Source: Fragum whitleyi
Taxonomy: Eukaryota > Mollusca > Bivalvia > Cardiida > Cardiidae
Assembly (NCBI GenBank): GCA_948146395.1
Contig: OX411548.1
Span: 61,461,020-61,525,019 of the forward strand
Direction of reading: 5' to 3'
Length of the DNA stretch: 64,000 nt
Below the pieces are notes generated by a model. It ran no database searches. It was not told the origin of the DNA and was given only the letters and a program-made list of their open reading frames with translations. Each line of letters opens with the position of its first letter. Position 1 is the stretch's first letter. The position numbers were made by a program, and so were the translations under genes. Positions 11,662-22,326 of the stretch are shown in pieces.

Positions 11662-12470
11662 AGATCACCTGAGCACATCGTGCTCAAGGTGAGCTTTTGT
11701 GATCATTGAATGTCCGTCGTCTGTCGTGCATCGTTCGTCGTCCGGTGTCAACAATTTAAGTGTTTACACTCTAGAGGCCACAAATATGATCCAATCTTCA
11801 TGAAACTCATTCAGAATGTTTCCCAGGTCACAAGGATGAACCCTATTGAAAATGGGAAGGATCCATGCGAAATCAAGGGAAAAGGAGCCTAATTGACAAT
11901 TTTCTTGTTTACACTCTAGAGGCCACAAATATGGCCCAATCTTCATGAAACTTGGTCAGAATGTAGGCCAGGTCACAAGGATGAACCCTATTGAAAATGG
12001 AAGGGATCCATGCCATATCATGGGAAAAGGAGCCTTATCGACAATTTTCTTGTTTACGCTCTAGAGGCCACAAATATGGCCCAACCTTCATGAAACTTGG
12101 TCAGAATGTAGACCAGGTCACAAAGATGAACCCTATTGAAAATGGGAGGGATCCATGCCATATCACGGGAAAAGGAGCCTTATCGACAATTTTCTTGTTA
12201 ACGCTCTAGAGGCCACAAATATGGCCGAATCTTCATGAAACTTTGTCAGAATGTTCCCCAGGCCATAAGGATGAAGCCTATTGAAAATGTGAAGGATCCA
12301 TATCATATCATGGGAAAAAGGGCCTTGTTGACAATTTTCTTGTTAACACTCTAGAGGCCACAAATATGGTCCTATCTTCATGAAACTTTGTCAGAATGTA
12401 GGCCAGGTCACAGGGATGAAATGTATTGAAAATGGGGATCCTTGATTATCTGGAGGGATCCCTGCCATAA
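11662..12470 (+). mobile_element. Family G element, 3' end lost, 145-bp monomers
   Basis: The head AGATCACCTGAGCACATCGTGCTC folds back on AAGGTGAGCT and is followed by a GTCCGTCGTCTGTCG run. Five monomers follow; the mark CTCTAGAGGCCACAAATATGG recurs at 11769, 11914, 12059, 12204 and 12349, exactly 145 bp apart. Each contains CTTCATGAAACTTGGTCAG. I could not find the 3' hairpin tail; similarity fades near 12470. Confidence 0.85.
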
Positions 12471-12574
12471 ATAGTAGGGATTCCTGCAAAACAGCGGTGA
12501 AAAACAGTTAATGTTGACCACTGAAAAATAGCCTTAATATTTTGGTATCTGATAATGGTTTAATGTTTTACAGG

Positions 12575-12760
12575 GGTTACATGTGGCTCAGTGGTTAGGG
12601 TAGAGGAGTCCAGAACTTGGAAAGAACTGAAGACCACAAAGTTTATTTCTGGCTGCTTAGCTGATGATGTGAGTATGTCAATTGGCAAGACATTTGGAGA
12701 ATGACGCTTACCATTGTTATAGGGGTTTCTTAATACTTTTGAAAGATTGTTTAAAGTGGT
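12575..12760 (+). mobile_element. Possible decayed tRNA-headed SINE
   Basis: TGTGGCTCAGTGGTTAGGG (12581-12599) resembles an A-box region, and GGCAAGACATTTGG (about 12682) resembles the conserved block of the SINE at 48886-49130. No clear B box is visible, so this is a weak call. A 108-codon minus-strand frame overlaps it but resembles no protein I know. Confidence 0.25.
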
Positions 12761-13093
12761 TTTAAAATCTTTGTTTTGTAGACCCACCCAAGTATTTCCC
12801 CATGACACAGTTTTTGACCGTAATTGGCCTGATTTGGATCTCATCTCAGCCATCAAGTAGACAAACAAATTTGATTGGATTTTCAATTAAACAGACAGGT
12901 ATCTGCCAACAAAAGCTGAAGCCTTCAAGGAATAAAGAATCATGTCAAGCCCACCTTTGGTGAGGGGCAAGTTGGTGTATGTGCTGTCATGCCTTGGCCT
13001 GTCCTTCCAATTTTGTCTGGAGCAATTTTGCTACTACATTTATTGATGGATTTTAAAATAACTTATAGCAATTGTTCCACACAATGAGTAGAT

Positions 13094-13172
13094 CAATGGA
13101 TTAGCACAAAACAGTTGTAACTGCCTATAAAAATATAGGCAGTTACAACTTTTTCGCGCTGAGCCATCGAGA
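13094..13172. repeat. Palindromic mini-element, family A copy 3
   Basis: CAAAACAGTTGTAACTGCC pairs with GGCAGTTACAACTTTTTCG across TATAAAAATATA. The outer ends TCAATGGATTAGC and GCTGAGCCATCGA are also complementary with mismatches. Confidence 0.8.
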
Positions 13173-13659
13173 TGTGCTATTTGAAAGATTTTTTTCTGTA
13201 TCTGTAAGTTCAAGGTCATACTGAAGGTCAAGGTCATTTTTTGTTCCGAAGTGTAACTTCTGTATTTATGTTTGGATTTCGAAATGATTTAACACAGATG
13301 TATCTCTTAAGGTAGAGAGGTGCAATTTAGACTATTTATGGCTATAAGACAAAGGTCAAGGATGTTTATTTCAGGGTCAAACATTTGCAGGCTCCATATG
13401 TGTTGTCCCTTGAAAAGCTTTCTATTTTAAGTTGTCAACCAACTTTGAAATTGTAAAGAATAGTAGAAATTTAAAAAATCATTTCTCAGAAACTGATTAG
13501 AGGTAGCAACACAAAAGATTAGAAGAAAATCAGCTTAAAGTCTCTGATTCAAAATTGTGTGACAAAGCACTAGGTAAACAGATGGGTGGACAGACAGGTA
13601 GACAGAGCAAGTTCTTCTTGACTTCAACCAACTCTCATTAAGAAAGTCCTAAATTAATC
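13173..13659. other. Non-coding spacer
   Basis: It includes several AAGGTCAAGG repeats and GATGGGTGGACAGACAGG simple sequence (13581-13605). No gene was seen. Confidence 0.5.
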
Positions 13660-13760
13660 CAATTGCGTCCCTTAATATGTGTGCACTCTAGAGGCCTCAT
13701 TTTTGGCCCCAATGTCTTCAAACTTTATGGGAATGTTTGTGTATGTGATGGTACAAGCAA
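13660..13760 (+). mobile_element. Isolated family G monomer fragment
   Basis: TGTGCACTCTAGAGGCC, TTTTGGCCCC and CTTCAAACTTTATGGGAATG match part of the 145-bp monomer of the arrays at 11.8 and 30.8 kb. No head or tail is attached. A G10 run follows at 13782-13791. Confidence 0.55.
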
Positions 13761-13875
13761 GTTCAAACTCATTTCAAAAGGGGGGGGGGGTCGTTTGCAC
13801 TCTTTAGATGACATTGCTAAAATGTCCAGAAACTTGGCCAGAATAATCATCTACAAGAAACATTTGATTATTTTA

Positions 13876-14131
13876 AGCTCGACTGTTTTCAGAGAAACCC
13901 AAGGTACTGCTATAGCCTTGGTGTCGTCATCGTTGTTGTCATCGTTCTGAAAAACCTTTGACACTATGTGATATCTCTGGTTCTACTGAAGGCATTCTCT
14001 TGAAACTTGGCACATGTGTTCTTCATCATAAGAGCAACTTTGTAGAAAATATGCCCCTTTTTCGACCAAGATTTATACCCACCATCCAGCACTCAACAGC
14101 CGAGCGTAGGCACCTATAGGAGGTGCTCTTG
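13876..14131 (+). mobile_element. Family I element, full length
   Basis: Head AGCTCGACTGTTTTC, a GTCGTCATCGTTGTTGTC run and TTGAAACTTGGCACATGTGTTC are followed by the subterminal inverted copy CAGCCGAGC (14096-14104). The tail hairpin GCACCT-ATAGG-AGGTGC is followed by TCTTG. At 256 bp it has no internal satellite, so it may be the minimal form of this architecture. Confidence 0.8.
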
Positions 14132-15366
14132 TAAGTTATCTGCTTAGCATTTTGCAACACATTAGGTGCCAATGGGCATCTTTGTTTGAGGGACCTACAG
14201 TATCTTGTGCTTGTAGCAGTTCTTTTGTCACAAAACAGAGCATTTGGAACATCACTTGGCCATTTCGGTAAACTGCAACAGACCTCGGATGTATGTAAGG
14301 CAGATGGGTATGTAACAAAAATATGCATTTTGTTAGGTGGAAACAGTGTAAGAATCAAAGTACTGAAAGTACTGATAAGTTGGAATGCGTTCAAGAAACG
14401 GTGATCTCAAGCCACTAACAAAGCTGACTACTCCCGCCCTCCACAGGTGATCACATTATACGTCGCGTCTTTTTACGGGCGTATATAAATCAATGTTTTT
14501 CATCAATGATATGCGCTGAAACCCCTGAATCGCTGAATCTGATGAAAGAAAAATGAAAAAAAAAAGGAAGAAAATGATACGGACCATACAGAAGACTAAT
14601 GGACGCACTGGCGGACAGTTATACACTCAAAACAGTTACTATGCTATTTTCGAAATGACTTCTGCTACATTTGAGTTATGAATTACATCTTTAATTAGAA
14701 TTGTCGCAAAGTGGACCTTAACAAGCGCTTTGTTCCTGATGAAAGCTGTTTTCGCAGGGAAGTTTTTTACTTCATGAGTTGGAATCTCAAGAATTCTTTT
14801 GAATGAAGTTAAATTTTGACTTCAACCTCCGTGACTCAATAATTAGGAACTTTCTTGGGTCATTGTCAACATTTGTGTCAAGTTTCATGATTTGGGCCAA
14901 TTTGTTGTTCAGTTAGAGTGGAAATTGTTAACAGTTAAAGCTTACTAATGGCCTTGACATGTATGACCTCAAAACAATAGGGCATTTTTTTGGTAATGGT
15001 CAAGGGACATGATGGTGCTCTTAAAGGTCTTCAAGAATGTGAAGAAAACAAGTTGAACTAGTAGGTTTGTTTCAAATGGCAAATTATCTCGGCGGTGGAT
15101 TCCATTAAAGATGTGGTGGCCAGGCTTTTTATTAGATGAATATTGGGTATTGACAATGAAACATTTATGTAGATAACTGCAATATGACGGAAAACAAGCT
15201 GCAATATGTTGCAAAATTATTTATTAACTTAAAAAGTGTATCATCACTATAATAAAAGCAGAGTTTTCTTTTTGTGTGTGTGTTTCAGTCAAAATGTTGT
15301 TCAAGTTTTTGCATGTACAAGTTTTTTCATCCATTACATATCATTTAAAATTCAACAAAAACAAAT
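14132..15366. other. Mostly unique non-coding sequence
   Basis: No repeat family was recognised. 14430-14760 is somewhat richer in CpG than its surroundings, but no exon is evident. A TG run lies at 15273-15282. Confidence 0.45.
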
Positions 15367-15442
15367 TAATGGCTCTGTGCGAAAACAGTTGTAACTTCTT
15401 ATATGCCTGTAGGAAGTTACAACTGTTTTACATTGAGCCATC
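15367..15442. repeat. Palindromic mini-element, family A copy 4 with compensatory change
   Basis: Ends AATGGCTCTGTGC and TTGAGCCATC flank the arms AAAACAGTTGTAACTTC and GAAGTTACAACTGTTTT. Other copies have GTAACTGCC/GGCAGTTAC; here both arms changed together, so pairing is kept. Confidence 0.85.
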
Positions 15443-15697
15443 ATTATTGTTATTGGCAAGTATTGCCGAAAAGAAGTTGTTGTTTGTTATAAAGAAGCAC
15501 TTTCTTCTCGTCCACACTTTCACCTTAGTATTTAAGTATCCCTCGTTTAGCTTGGTCTTTTTGTATTCAAAGTTTTCAATGAAGTAAGAGTCAAACCATT
15601 TTGAACTTTAGTTTGTAGAGCAAAGGAAATCATTTTTCTTCTTAAAATTCAATAAGTAAAGTGGCTTTAGCAGGTGATTAGCTTCACAGGCCTTATA

Positions 15698-16012
15698 TTT
15701 GGTTGATATCCAAGTTTTAGGTTCTGAGAAAATGATTTTGAGAGTGTCCACTATATAACATACAGAGAAATGACCTCCGACATGTTTTTCATCTAATCAC
15801 AATATTAATTTTTTTGTAAGCTGATAAGGGGGCACCGAGGGATAGCTCAAGTGAAATATGGACGATATCCATCTTTTATGTTTTCGACAAAATGATTAAT
15901 TTTCTACTATATAACATATAGAGATATGACATGTTCCTATAAAAGACATATATTTCATCTAATAACAATATTTATTGTAGTCTGATAAAGGATTATCCAA
16001 GTACCCAAGTAT
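15698..16012 (-). mobile_element. Family H monomer fragment
   Basis: On the minus strand about two monomers are seen: the reverse complement of TATATGTTATATAGTGGA recurs near 15750 and 15897, with TCATCTAATCACAATATT-like blocks. A possible reversed tail (TTCACAGGCC) lies at 15682-15691. The rest of the element is missing. Confidence 0.65.
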
Positions 16013-18315
16013 CCCAAGAAAATATAGTATACAACATAGTAAACCAAGAAAATATACTTAAGGACAAAAGTTCTGTCCGGTTTTGTCTTATCCAATGAAG
16101 CTTCAATTTGAAAGTTAATGACTCGAAATTATTGCTTAGTAGTATCGGCCATATTTTCAAAACATAGGGACTGTTTTCACCGGCATTGGATCACAAATGA
16201 CGTAGATTAAGTCCCAACGACGTTGATGATATTTTTAACTTTTTTTTCACGCAGCAAACGACATACTAAAGTAATTTTTTTGTACGAGAGCCATTCTTTA
16301 TTTATAAAAAATAATCTAAAGATTGACAGAAAATTGGTTGGCTATGAGAGACACTATTTGAATTCAGGGTGCGTCATAGTTTTTCGCAGGTTTGTTGTTG
16401 GATTATGAAATAAAGGCGTCTTCTGCCATTTTTTGATTTACGAAAGACGCGTTTAATTAATTTGGCATTGAAGAGTGATATCTTTTAGTGTTTAAATACC
16501 GCATATTTAACGACGTCAGTCAGAACAATTGTTAAGCACTTTAATTAATTTAGGAAAATCTATGCGCGATATCATCAAGATATTGTGAACAAGCATGCAT
16601 GATTTCTATTCATTTAATTTCGCCCTCGCTTGGATTAGGCCGAGTCGTAATTAGACAATCTAACACGTTTGTTATATCGTCGTTTATTCTTAGACCGTAG
16701 ATCAAAGTATTACAAAACCAACGTAGATTGAAATGTTTAATTGTCTACTTTAAATAATGCTTCATTCATGCATGTTCTATTTCTCATAGGAATGTTTTGC
16801 CGTATTTGCATATTCGCGAAACTGGACAAGACTTTTGTCAATTAGTATATATTGGTGCTCACTTTAAATCAATGCACACACGGATGATATGATATGATTA
16901 CCATGCGCCAATCGAGGAGAAAAGAGCATAATTGTTCTTTAGTATTGTAGGTATTCCGGTGGGAGTAGAAAAGACTGGACCTGGAAGCAAACACGTGGGG
17001 TTGGTAAACTCGTTCAGATATTTGAAAAAAGGCTGTAGTTAACTTGTGATTATCTTCCATGATATTTAAAGGATTGCACACGTGCGTATTATTGCATTAA
17101 TGTTTAAGCAATTTTTAAGAAAATGGACAAAAACAGAAAGAGGAGATAAATGTTTGCCAACCTCCATCGATCCTTGCTGCGTCCACAATCAAGTGAAATT
17201 ATCGCGCTATTTGGAAATGGTTTTCTGGTTTTTAAGAACAGAACAGAAAAGAAGAACATATCTTTTATATTCATCCAAGTAAAATAGGGTACAATATGGA
17301 CAATATCCATTAATAATGTTATTTGTAATAATTTAAGTGAAAAACAAACAGATGGAAAAAAAAACAACAATAGATAAATGATTGGATTGGGGAAATTTTA
17401 GACTCATCCCAGGGATAGAGCCTCTTCTATACAGTTGTAGTTACTATGTCAAGCACTTTGAAGAATAATATTTTATTATCAGTGATAAACTAGCGAACAA
17501 GAAAAATTGCCGGTTGTGACTTAGAACATCGCAGGTTAAGTATGCTATAGTTACGACGTTTTGGTCTCCATTTGATGCTTTAAATTGAAATTAGATCTTT
17601 TGTGTTAGGATAATTATTTATTCTTTATTTGTTTGAGTACAAAATAACAAGGACATGCATATATATTTACAGTAAATTGTGCCTAGATGGCTACATCCCG
17701 ATTTTTCCGTTCTTGTTCGAAACGAAAAAACAAGGAATGGGATTTGGGGAATATGATACAAAAAACGTAACCGAAACAAAATATTTATATAACACAAGAA
17801 ATGCAACAAAAAAGTTTTAAGTTGAGATATAAACGAGAGGTGTAAATTGCCGGGACAGTTGAGAACGTAAGTCGTCTGGTATTGGGATAAATTTTACATC
17901 GTATAAATAGGACCATTCAATTTGTTTGTATATAAACTTAACCTTTCGTTACTCATGAGTACAGATTTATTTCATAAAATGGCAGATAAAATCGTAGTAG
18001 GTCATCAGATCGTGTGGTATGGCCAATCAGAAAACGGCTTTTGTTTATACATGCGCGAGTTCAACTCGTGTCATAGGAGAGTACATGGGGAAAAGATTTT
18101 ACGGTGCATAGAGAAGAAATAAAAGAGAATATTTTCTGGGTCCGCTTTTTTAATACAGATAAATAATCTGTACATGTTGCGCGTTTCTAATGATGGTTTA
18201 TGGAACAATAGGTTACAAAACATTTAGCCATTTTGTTGAAGTGTGTAATAAGGGCTTTCAGAAAGAGAAACAAGACCTTTAAAAGAAGCTTTAACATAAT
18301 TCTACGAAAAATAGG
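16013..18315. other. Relatively unique block, no gene recognised
   Basis: This is one of the longest stretches free of the window's repeats. It has more CpG, CCAAT-like motifs (CCAATCAG at 18024) and a CACGTG near 18410. Possible short frames occur (for example 17922-18122 plus), but none resembles a known protein. It could be intergenic or intronic host sequence or an unrecognised older element. Confidence 0.4.
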
Positions 18316-18317
18316 CT

Positions 18318-18431
18318 GCGACATTACCAAATAAGCAGATCACCTGATTGGCTTGTGCTATTGCAACAATTCAGAGAAAACAGATCGCGACATTACCAAA
18401 TAAGCAGATCACGTGATTGGCTAGTGATATT
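18318..18431. repeat. Direct repeat, 45 bp, spaced 69 bp
   Basis: GCGACATTACCAAATAAGC then AGATCACSTGATTGGCT occurs at 18318-18362 and 18387-18431 with a few differences. Each copy contains ATTGGC (an inverted CCAAT) beside CACCTG or CACGTG. Confidence 0.8.
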
Positions 18432-18750
18432 GTCAATAGCTGACATTATTGAAGTTGACTTATCATATGATTGCCAAATATAGTAATGCAGACATGTGAT
18501 ACTAGTAAATTCGTATGCAACTTTTAATAAATATCGTTTAAAACATAAATTAGCGTCTTAATAATATACATGAAGTGTTAGTTGTGTAATTCACAACATT
18601 ATTTCTTTTTGATGTAATTAACTGTATGTCTATGTCAAGTTGAGATAAACAAAATAGGCCGAAGAGTATTCACATCCTGTTCACGTGATATGTGTTCTCA
18701 AAAAAACCGAAATGAAATTATCTTGTGTTCATTTTGCGGTTTTGTTAAAT

Positions 18751-18781
18751 CTAAGTTGGAATTGCTCCGCATTCCAACTTA
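18751..18781. repeat. Short hairpin
   Basis: AAGTTGGAAT (18753-18762) pairs perfectly with ATTCCAACTT (18771-18780) around an 8-nt loop. Confidence 0.7.
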
Positions 18782-18800
18782 AAAACTAGCACTGCAGATT

Positions 18801-18878
18801 TATATCTTTTACAGTAAATAACGGCTGAAAAGTCTTAATTGATTTTTTCAGCCGTTATTTAAGAATCTAAAGATATTT
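18801..18878. repeat. Larger hairpin, possible MITE
   Basis: AAATAACGGCTGAAAA (18816-18831) pairs with TTTTCAGCCGTTATTT (18845-18860), and outer segments ATATCTTT and AAAGATAT extend the stem with mismatches. It is single-copy within the window. Confidence 0.65.
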
Positions 18879-19433
18879 ATATGAGGATACGATGGTTTCA
18901 CGTCAGTGACTTAAACGAGTAGCGTTGGCCACGTCAAATGTTTTTCACTCACAGTTTCGAGGGCTAACGCCATTTAAAGTGGCGTCATCGAGTTTTTCCG
19001 AGGTTTTCCCGTAATTTGTAAAAATAGTCCGTCTACGTACAATCGATGTTGATCGAGGAGATTGGCCAAGTGGTGTTCTGAATGATAACAGAGGTCAAGT
19101 TATTAAGTAACTTTAATATTTGTAGCAGCAAAATTTTGGACTTCCTTAATTTTAAAACCAGGCGAAATTCTTTGCCTTGATGAAAGATGAAAATAAAGTG
19201 GTGGGGAAAAAGTAAGGGAATGACCGGTTTGAGTCTAGACTAGATTTAATTGTGATTATGAATCCTAGGGAGTTATTAAATATTGAAGAAAAAACTATAA
19301 AGATGGAACACCAGTCCTTCATCCATCATATACTGGCCTGGAATAATCCTTTACTGTATGGTTACTTTAAATGTGGTAGTGCCTTATATAAATACAATTA
19401 CTTTAGAATTGATATGGTATTCTTTAAATTTAA
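18879..19433. other. Unique non-coding sequence
   Basis: It has a CpG-containing stretch with no recognised repeat. GATTGGCCAAGTGG near 19059 resembles the A box of a class II tRNA, but no B box follows at a sensible distance. Confidence 0.4.
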
Positions 19434-20040
19434 GAATGTGCTCAAGGTGAGCTAATGTGATAGTCCAGTTTGCCTTGTGCATTGTCTTATCTTGGGTCAG
19501 CCAAAATTACTAAAAAAGCAACTTCTCCTCCAAAACATTGAGCTGCTGTGTTAGTGCAGGGGTAGCGGGTTGGACATTCAAAGGTCCGGTGTTTGATTCC
19601 TGAAGGTGGCACTCATCTTTTCCGACTATTTGTCTCCCACCAATGGGTTGATAATGTAACATAGACCTATGTTGGATAGTAGCTGGAGGCTAGAGAGGGA
19701 TGCAATTGTAGCACTGGTTTGAGAAATACCAGGAATCCATTGTTAGGTGCTCCAGCTGCCACAATATGACCACAAGATACCTGTAGTTAAAAGTGGTGTT
19801 AAACACCATACAAAAAAATACACCCCTGTCTAAAATCAGTGGGCCAATCTTGATGAAACTTATCAGTAATATTCCTTTGGTGAATTCTACAAAAAGTGCT
19901 CAAGTAATGGAAATCCCCCTTATCTCTGGTTGCCATTGCAAAAACAGGGGAGAATATGAAAATCTTTGACAGAAGATGGTAGACAAGTATGTAGCCTCAA
20001 CTTGTTGACCTCTACCAATTTGTCAATATGCACCTATGGC
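19434..20040 (+). mobile_element. Family G fragment split by a SINE
   Basis: The left part has TGTGCTCAAGGTGAGCTAATGTGAT, the right arm of the G head, and runs to AACTTCTCCTCC. The right part (19819-20040) resumes at AATCAGTGGGCCAATCTTGATGAAACTT, as in the copies at 22.3 and 36.5 kb. The SINE at 19538-19818 interrupts it, so the G copy is older. Confidence 0.7.
19538..19818 (+). mobile_element. SINE family E, full-length copy 1
   Basis: The tRNA-like head has an A-box region (TTAGTGCAGGGGTAGCG) and a B-box-like GGTGTTTGATTCC (19588-19600). The family body follows: TTTGTCTCCCACCAATGGG, TTGATAAT, AGACCTATGTTGGATAG, AGCTGGAGGCTAG and AGAAATACCAGGAATCCATTG. It ends in GTGGTGTTAAACACC and an A-rich tail. 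It depends on a LINE in trans. Confidence 0.85.
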
Positions 20041-20835
20041 CTGTTTTACTAAACATATTCGGATCATTTTTTGTGCCAGTCAAAAATTAAAATTGCCACT
20101 ACAGTATAGTAACTTATTTAAAATGTAGAATTCTGCCTTGCATCATCTCATGGAATTGTCTTCTAAAGACGACTCCGATGAGATATTGCAAGACATAATC
20201 TAACAATGAATGAAAACACTTGGTAGGATTTGTTATTTTGACTAACGATTAATTTTTTCCAAAGAAGTTTAGTAAAACAGGCCCCTTTGGGTTAAACTTT
20301 GGCTCTCTGCATTCAGGATGCATCATATGGACTAAAACATTGTGCTATTACTTTCGGCTGATGTTAGTAGAACACATATTGATGTTACACTGCTAAAAGG
20401 TTGTAAGCGAAAATCATCTGGAAGGATTACTTGATAACTTTTAGCACCATGTGGTAGATACAGAAATTTGTTCTGAAAATCAAAGTTAATTTACTGTCAA
20501 TGTCCATTCTCATTAGAGACAAAAATGGTGGGTACTTCAGGGTGATCAAATCTTGCAAATGAGGAGAAATTGCAAAATTTGATGACAATTTTTGACAAAT
20601 TCGGTCTATGTCATTTAGTTTGCTTTTTGATCCTTCATCAGAGATGCATATAAGTATTTTCCTATCTGAAATGTAAGATACCACATCTTAGCTTAGGTGA
20701 TGGATCCAGAGGGGGTTCAAAAAATGTCCCTAATGGTGGCCTCATCATTTCATTTTCATGCAGAAATTTGATCAACATTATGACATTATGTAATCCTGGG
20801 AAAACATACATTGTATGTTTGAGCAACCCCCCTCC

Positions 20836-20866
<31 letters not shown>

Positions 20867-20970
20867 CACACCCCCTTCATGGGAATCCTGGATCTGCCAC
20901 AGGCCAATACTACTATTATTTTGATTTGAATTATTTGCTTTTAACAACTCTGTTGGATGGCACAGTGGCA
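20041..20970. other. Non-coding spacer with low-complexity tract
   Basis: The only distinctive item is a C-rich then CA-rich tract at 20827-20872, where 18 consecutive C lead into (CA)n. The short frames beside it are translations of this tract. Confidence 0.5.
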
Positions 20971-21163
20971 AATTCAAAGGTTTTGCCGACGAAAATTTCG
21001 AGTGGATTTAATTTTGAAAAATAACCATTCAGTAGGGTTGAAAATAGTGTGGAAAAAGAAGAAATTGCTTGTCAGAAGCAATTTCTCTTTTTTTCACAAT
21101 GTATCCTCGATCATAAAATCACAGGCCCGTAAAAAGCAGGGATTAAACAGCAAAAGGGTTAAA
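20971..21163 (-). mobile_element. MITE family B, minus orientation
   Basis: It is the reverse complement of the family B consensus seen at 57893-58121. In order it has AAATTCAAAGGTTTTGC, GTGGATTTAATTTTGAAAAAT, AACCATTCAGTAGGGT, hairpin GAAGAAATTGCTT/AAGCAATTTC, then GCAGGGATTAAACAGCAA and the terminal AAGGGTTAA. The far end is eroded. Confidence 0.85.
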
Positions 21164-21730
21164 AGAATTGTAAGGTAATATTTTCCAATTAGAGAAAATC
21201 GGAAAGTGTTAAAAAATGGCATGTCCATAAGTTGGAAAGTCGAGAATATATAATTAAGTTTTTCTAGACAGAGAATTTCCATATTTTATGTATATTTAAT
21301 CAACAAATAGCCACCTTTGGCATTTACTGGTATGGGGTACATTTATTACATTATAGCTACTTGGAAACCATTGAATTATTGATAAGGTCCAAAATGATAG
21401 TACATTTTTAGAATTAACATTTAGAAGAAAACTGACTGACCCATAGGCTAGCTTTCCAGTGAAAATCAATATCGCTTCATAATAGTCCACATTATAATGA
21501 CCCTAAACAATGCCATATTATTTTATGGGGGACTGAAAACCACGGTAACGGCTTTTCCAGAAAATAATGAGACATTTCTGTGTTGGCAGAGTGGGCATGG
21601 TCAAATTTGGATGTGTTATTTTAAAAAGCTTTAAGCATATGCCCCTTAGTAAATAAAACTCTTTAAAATACCATTAAATGGCCATTATTTTGATCACATT
21701 AAATGTCCATTAAAAATATTCTCTATTTTT
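21164..21730. other. Non-coding spacer
   Basis: Ordinary AT-rich sequence; no family recognised. Confidence 0.5.
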
Positions 21731-22019
21731 ATGCCCCAAAATGAAAAGGTTTGGGGAATATTGTTTTACTGTTGTCCATCTGTTCTGTCTGTCTGTCTGT
21801 GTGTCAGCAAAACTTAACCACTAAAAAAAATACATAACATAGCCAATAATACGTCAAGGCTATTCAAGATATAATGCTCATACTTGGTATAATGGTAGTA
21901 CTCGATAATGGGCTTCTACAGATACAAAGGTCTTGTGACATGATCAAGGTCATCTGTCAAGTGCAAACTTTTTAAAAATTGATGTCTTAGGGGTATTTGT
22001 GTTTCACAAATACAGCTTG
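21731..22019 (+). mobile_element. Family L element, full-length copy 1
   Basis: Head ATGCCCCAAA folds onto TTTGGGGAAT (21750-21759). A CTGTCTGTCTGTCTGTG run, a body with ATACTTGGTATAATGG, and the inverted subterminal copy TAGGGGTAT follow. The tail hairpin GTATTTGTG-TTT-CACAAATAC is followed by AGCTTG and TTT. At 289 bp it follows the same plan as families G-K without an internal array. Confidence 0.8.
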
Positions 22020-22326
22020 TTTCAATACTGAAAAATGGGCAAAGTTCCATTAAATTTTACAAAAAACTCCCTTCAAATTGTCAATATGGGCAAAATTTTG
22101 CACATTAACATTAAGATAAAGATCAAAATAGAATATTTAATGATGATTCTATGAGATTAGATTTAACCATAACCTACTATAGTCTTGGAACCATTGTAAT
22201 CTATGGACTACCAAGTTTGGGAAAATATCAGAGGATGATCAGCCTTAGTAGTAGAAACCATGGTAATCCATGGTAGATCATATTAGTGAAAATCAAGGTT
22301 ACAGACATGTGGCTTTTGTTTTGTTA

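Noticed and set aside
12560..12886. 108-codon minus-strand frame
   Set aside because: The composition is not coding-like, it overlaps a possible SINE, and no domain is recognisable.
20662..21024. Frames rich in Gly or Pro around 20.8 kb
   Set aside because: They are translations of the poly-C and CA tract.
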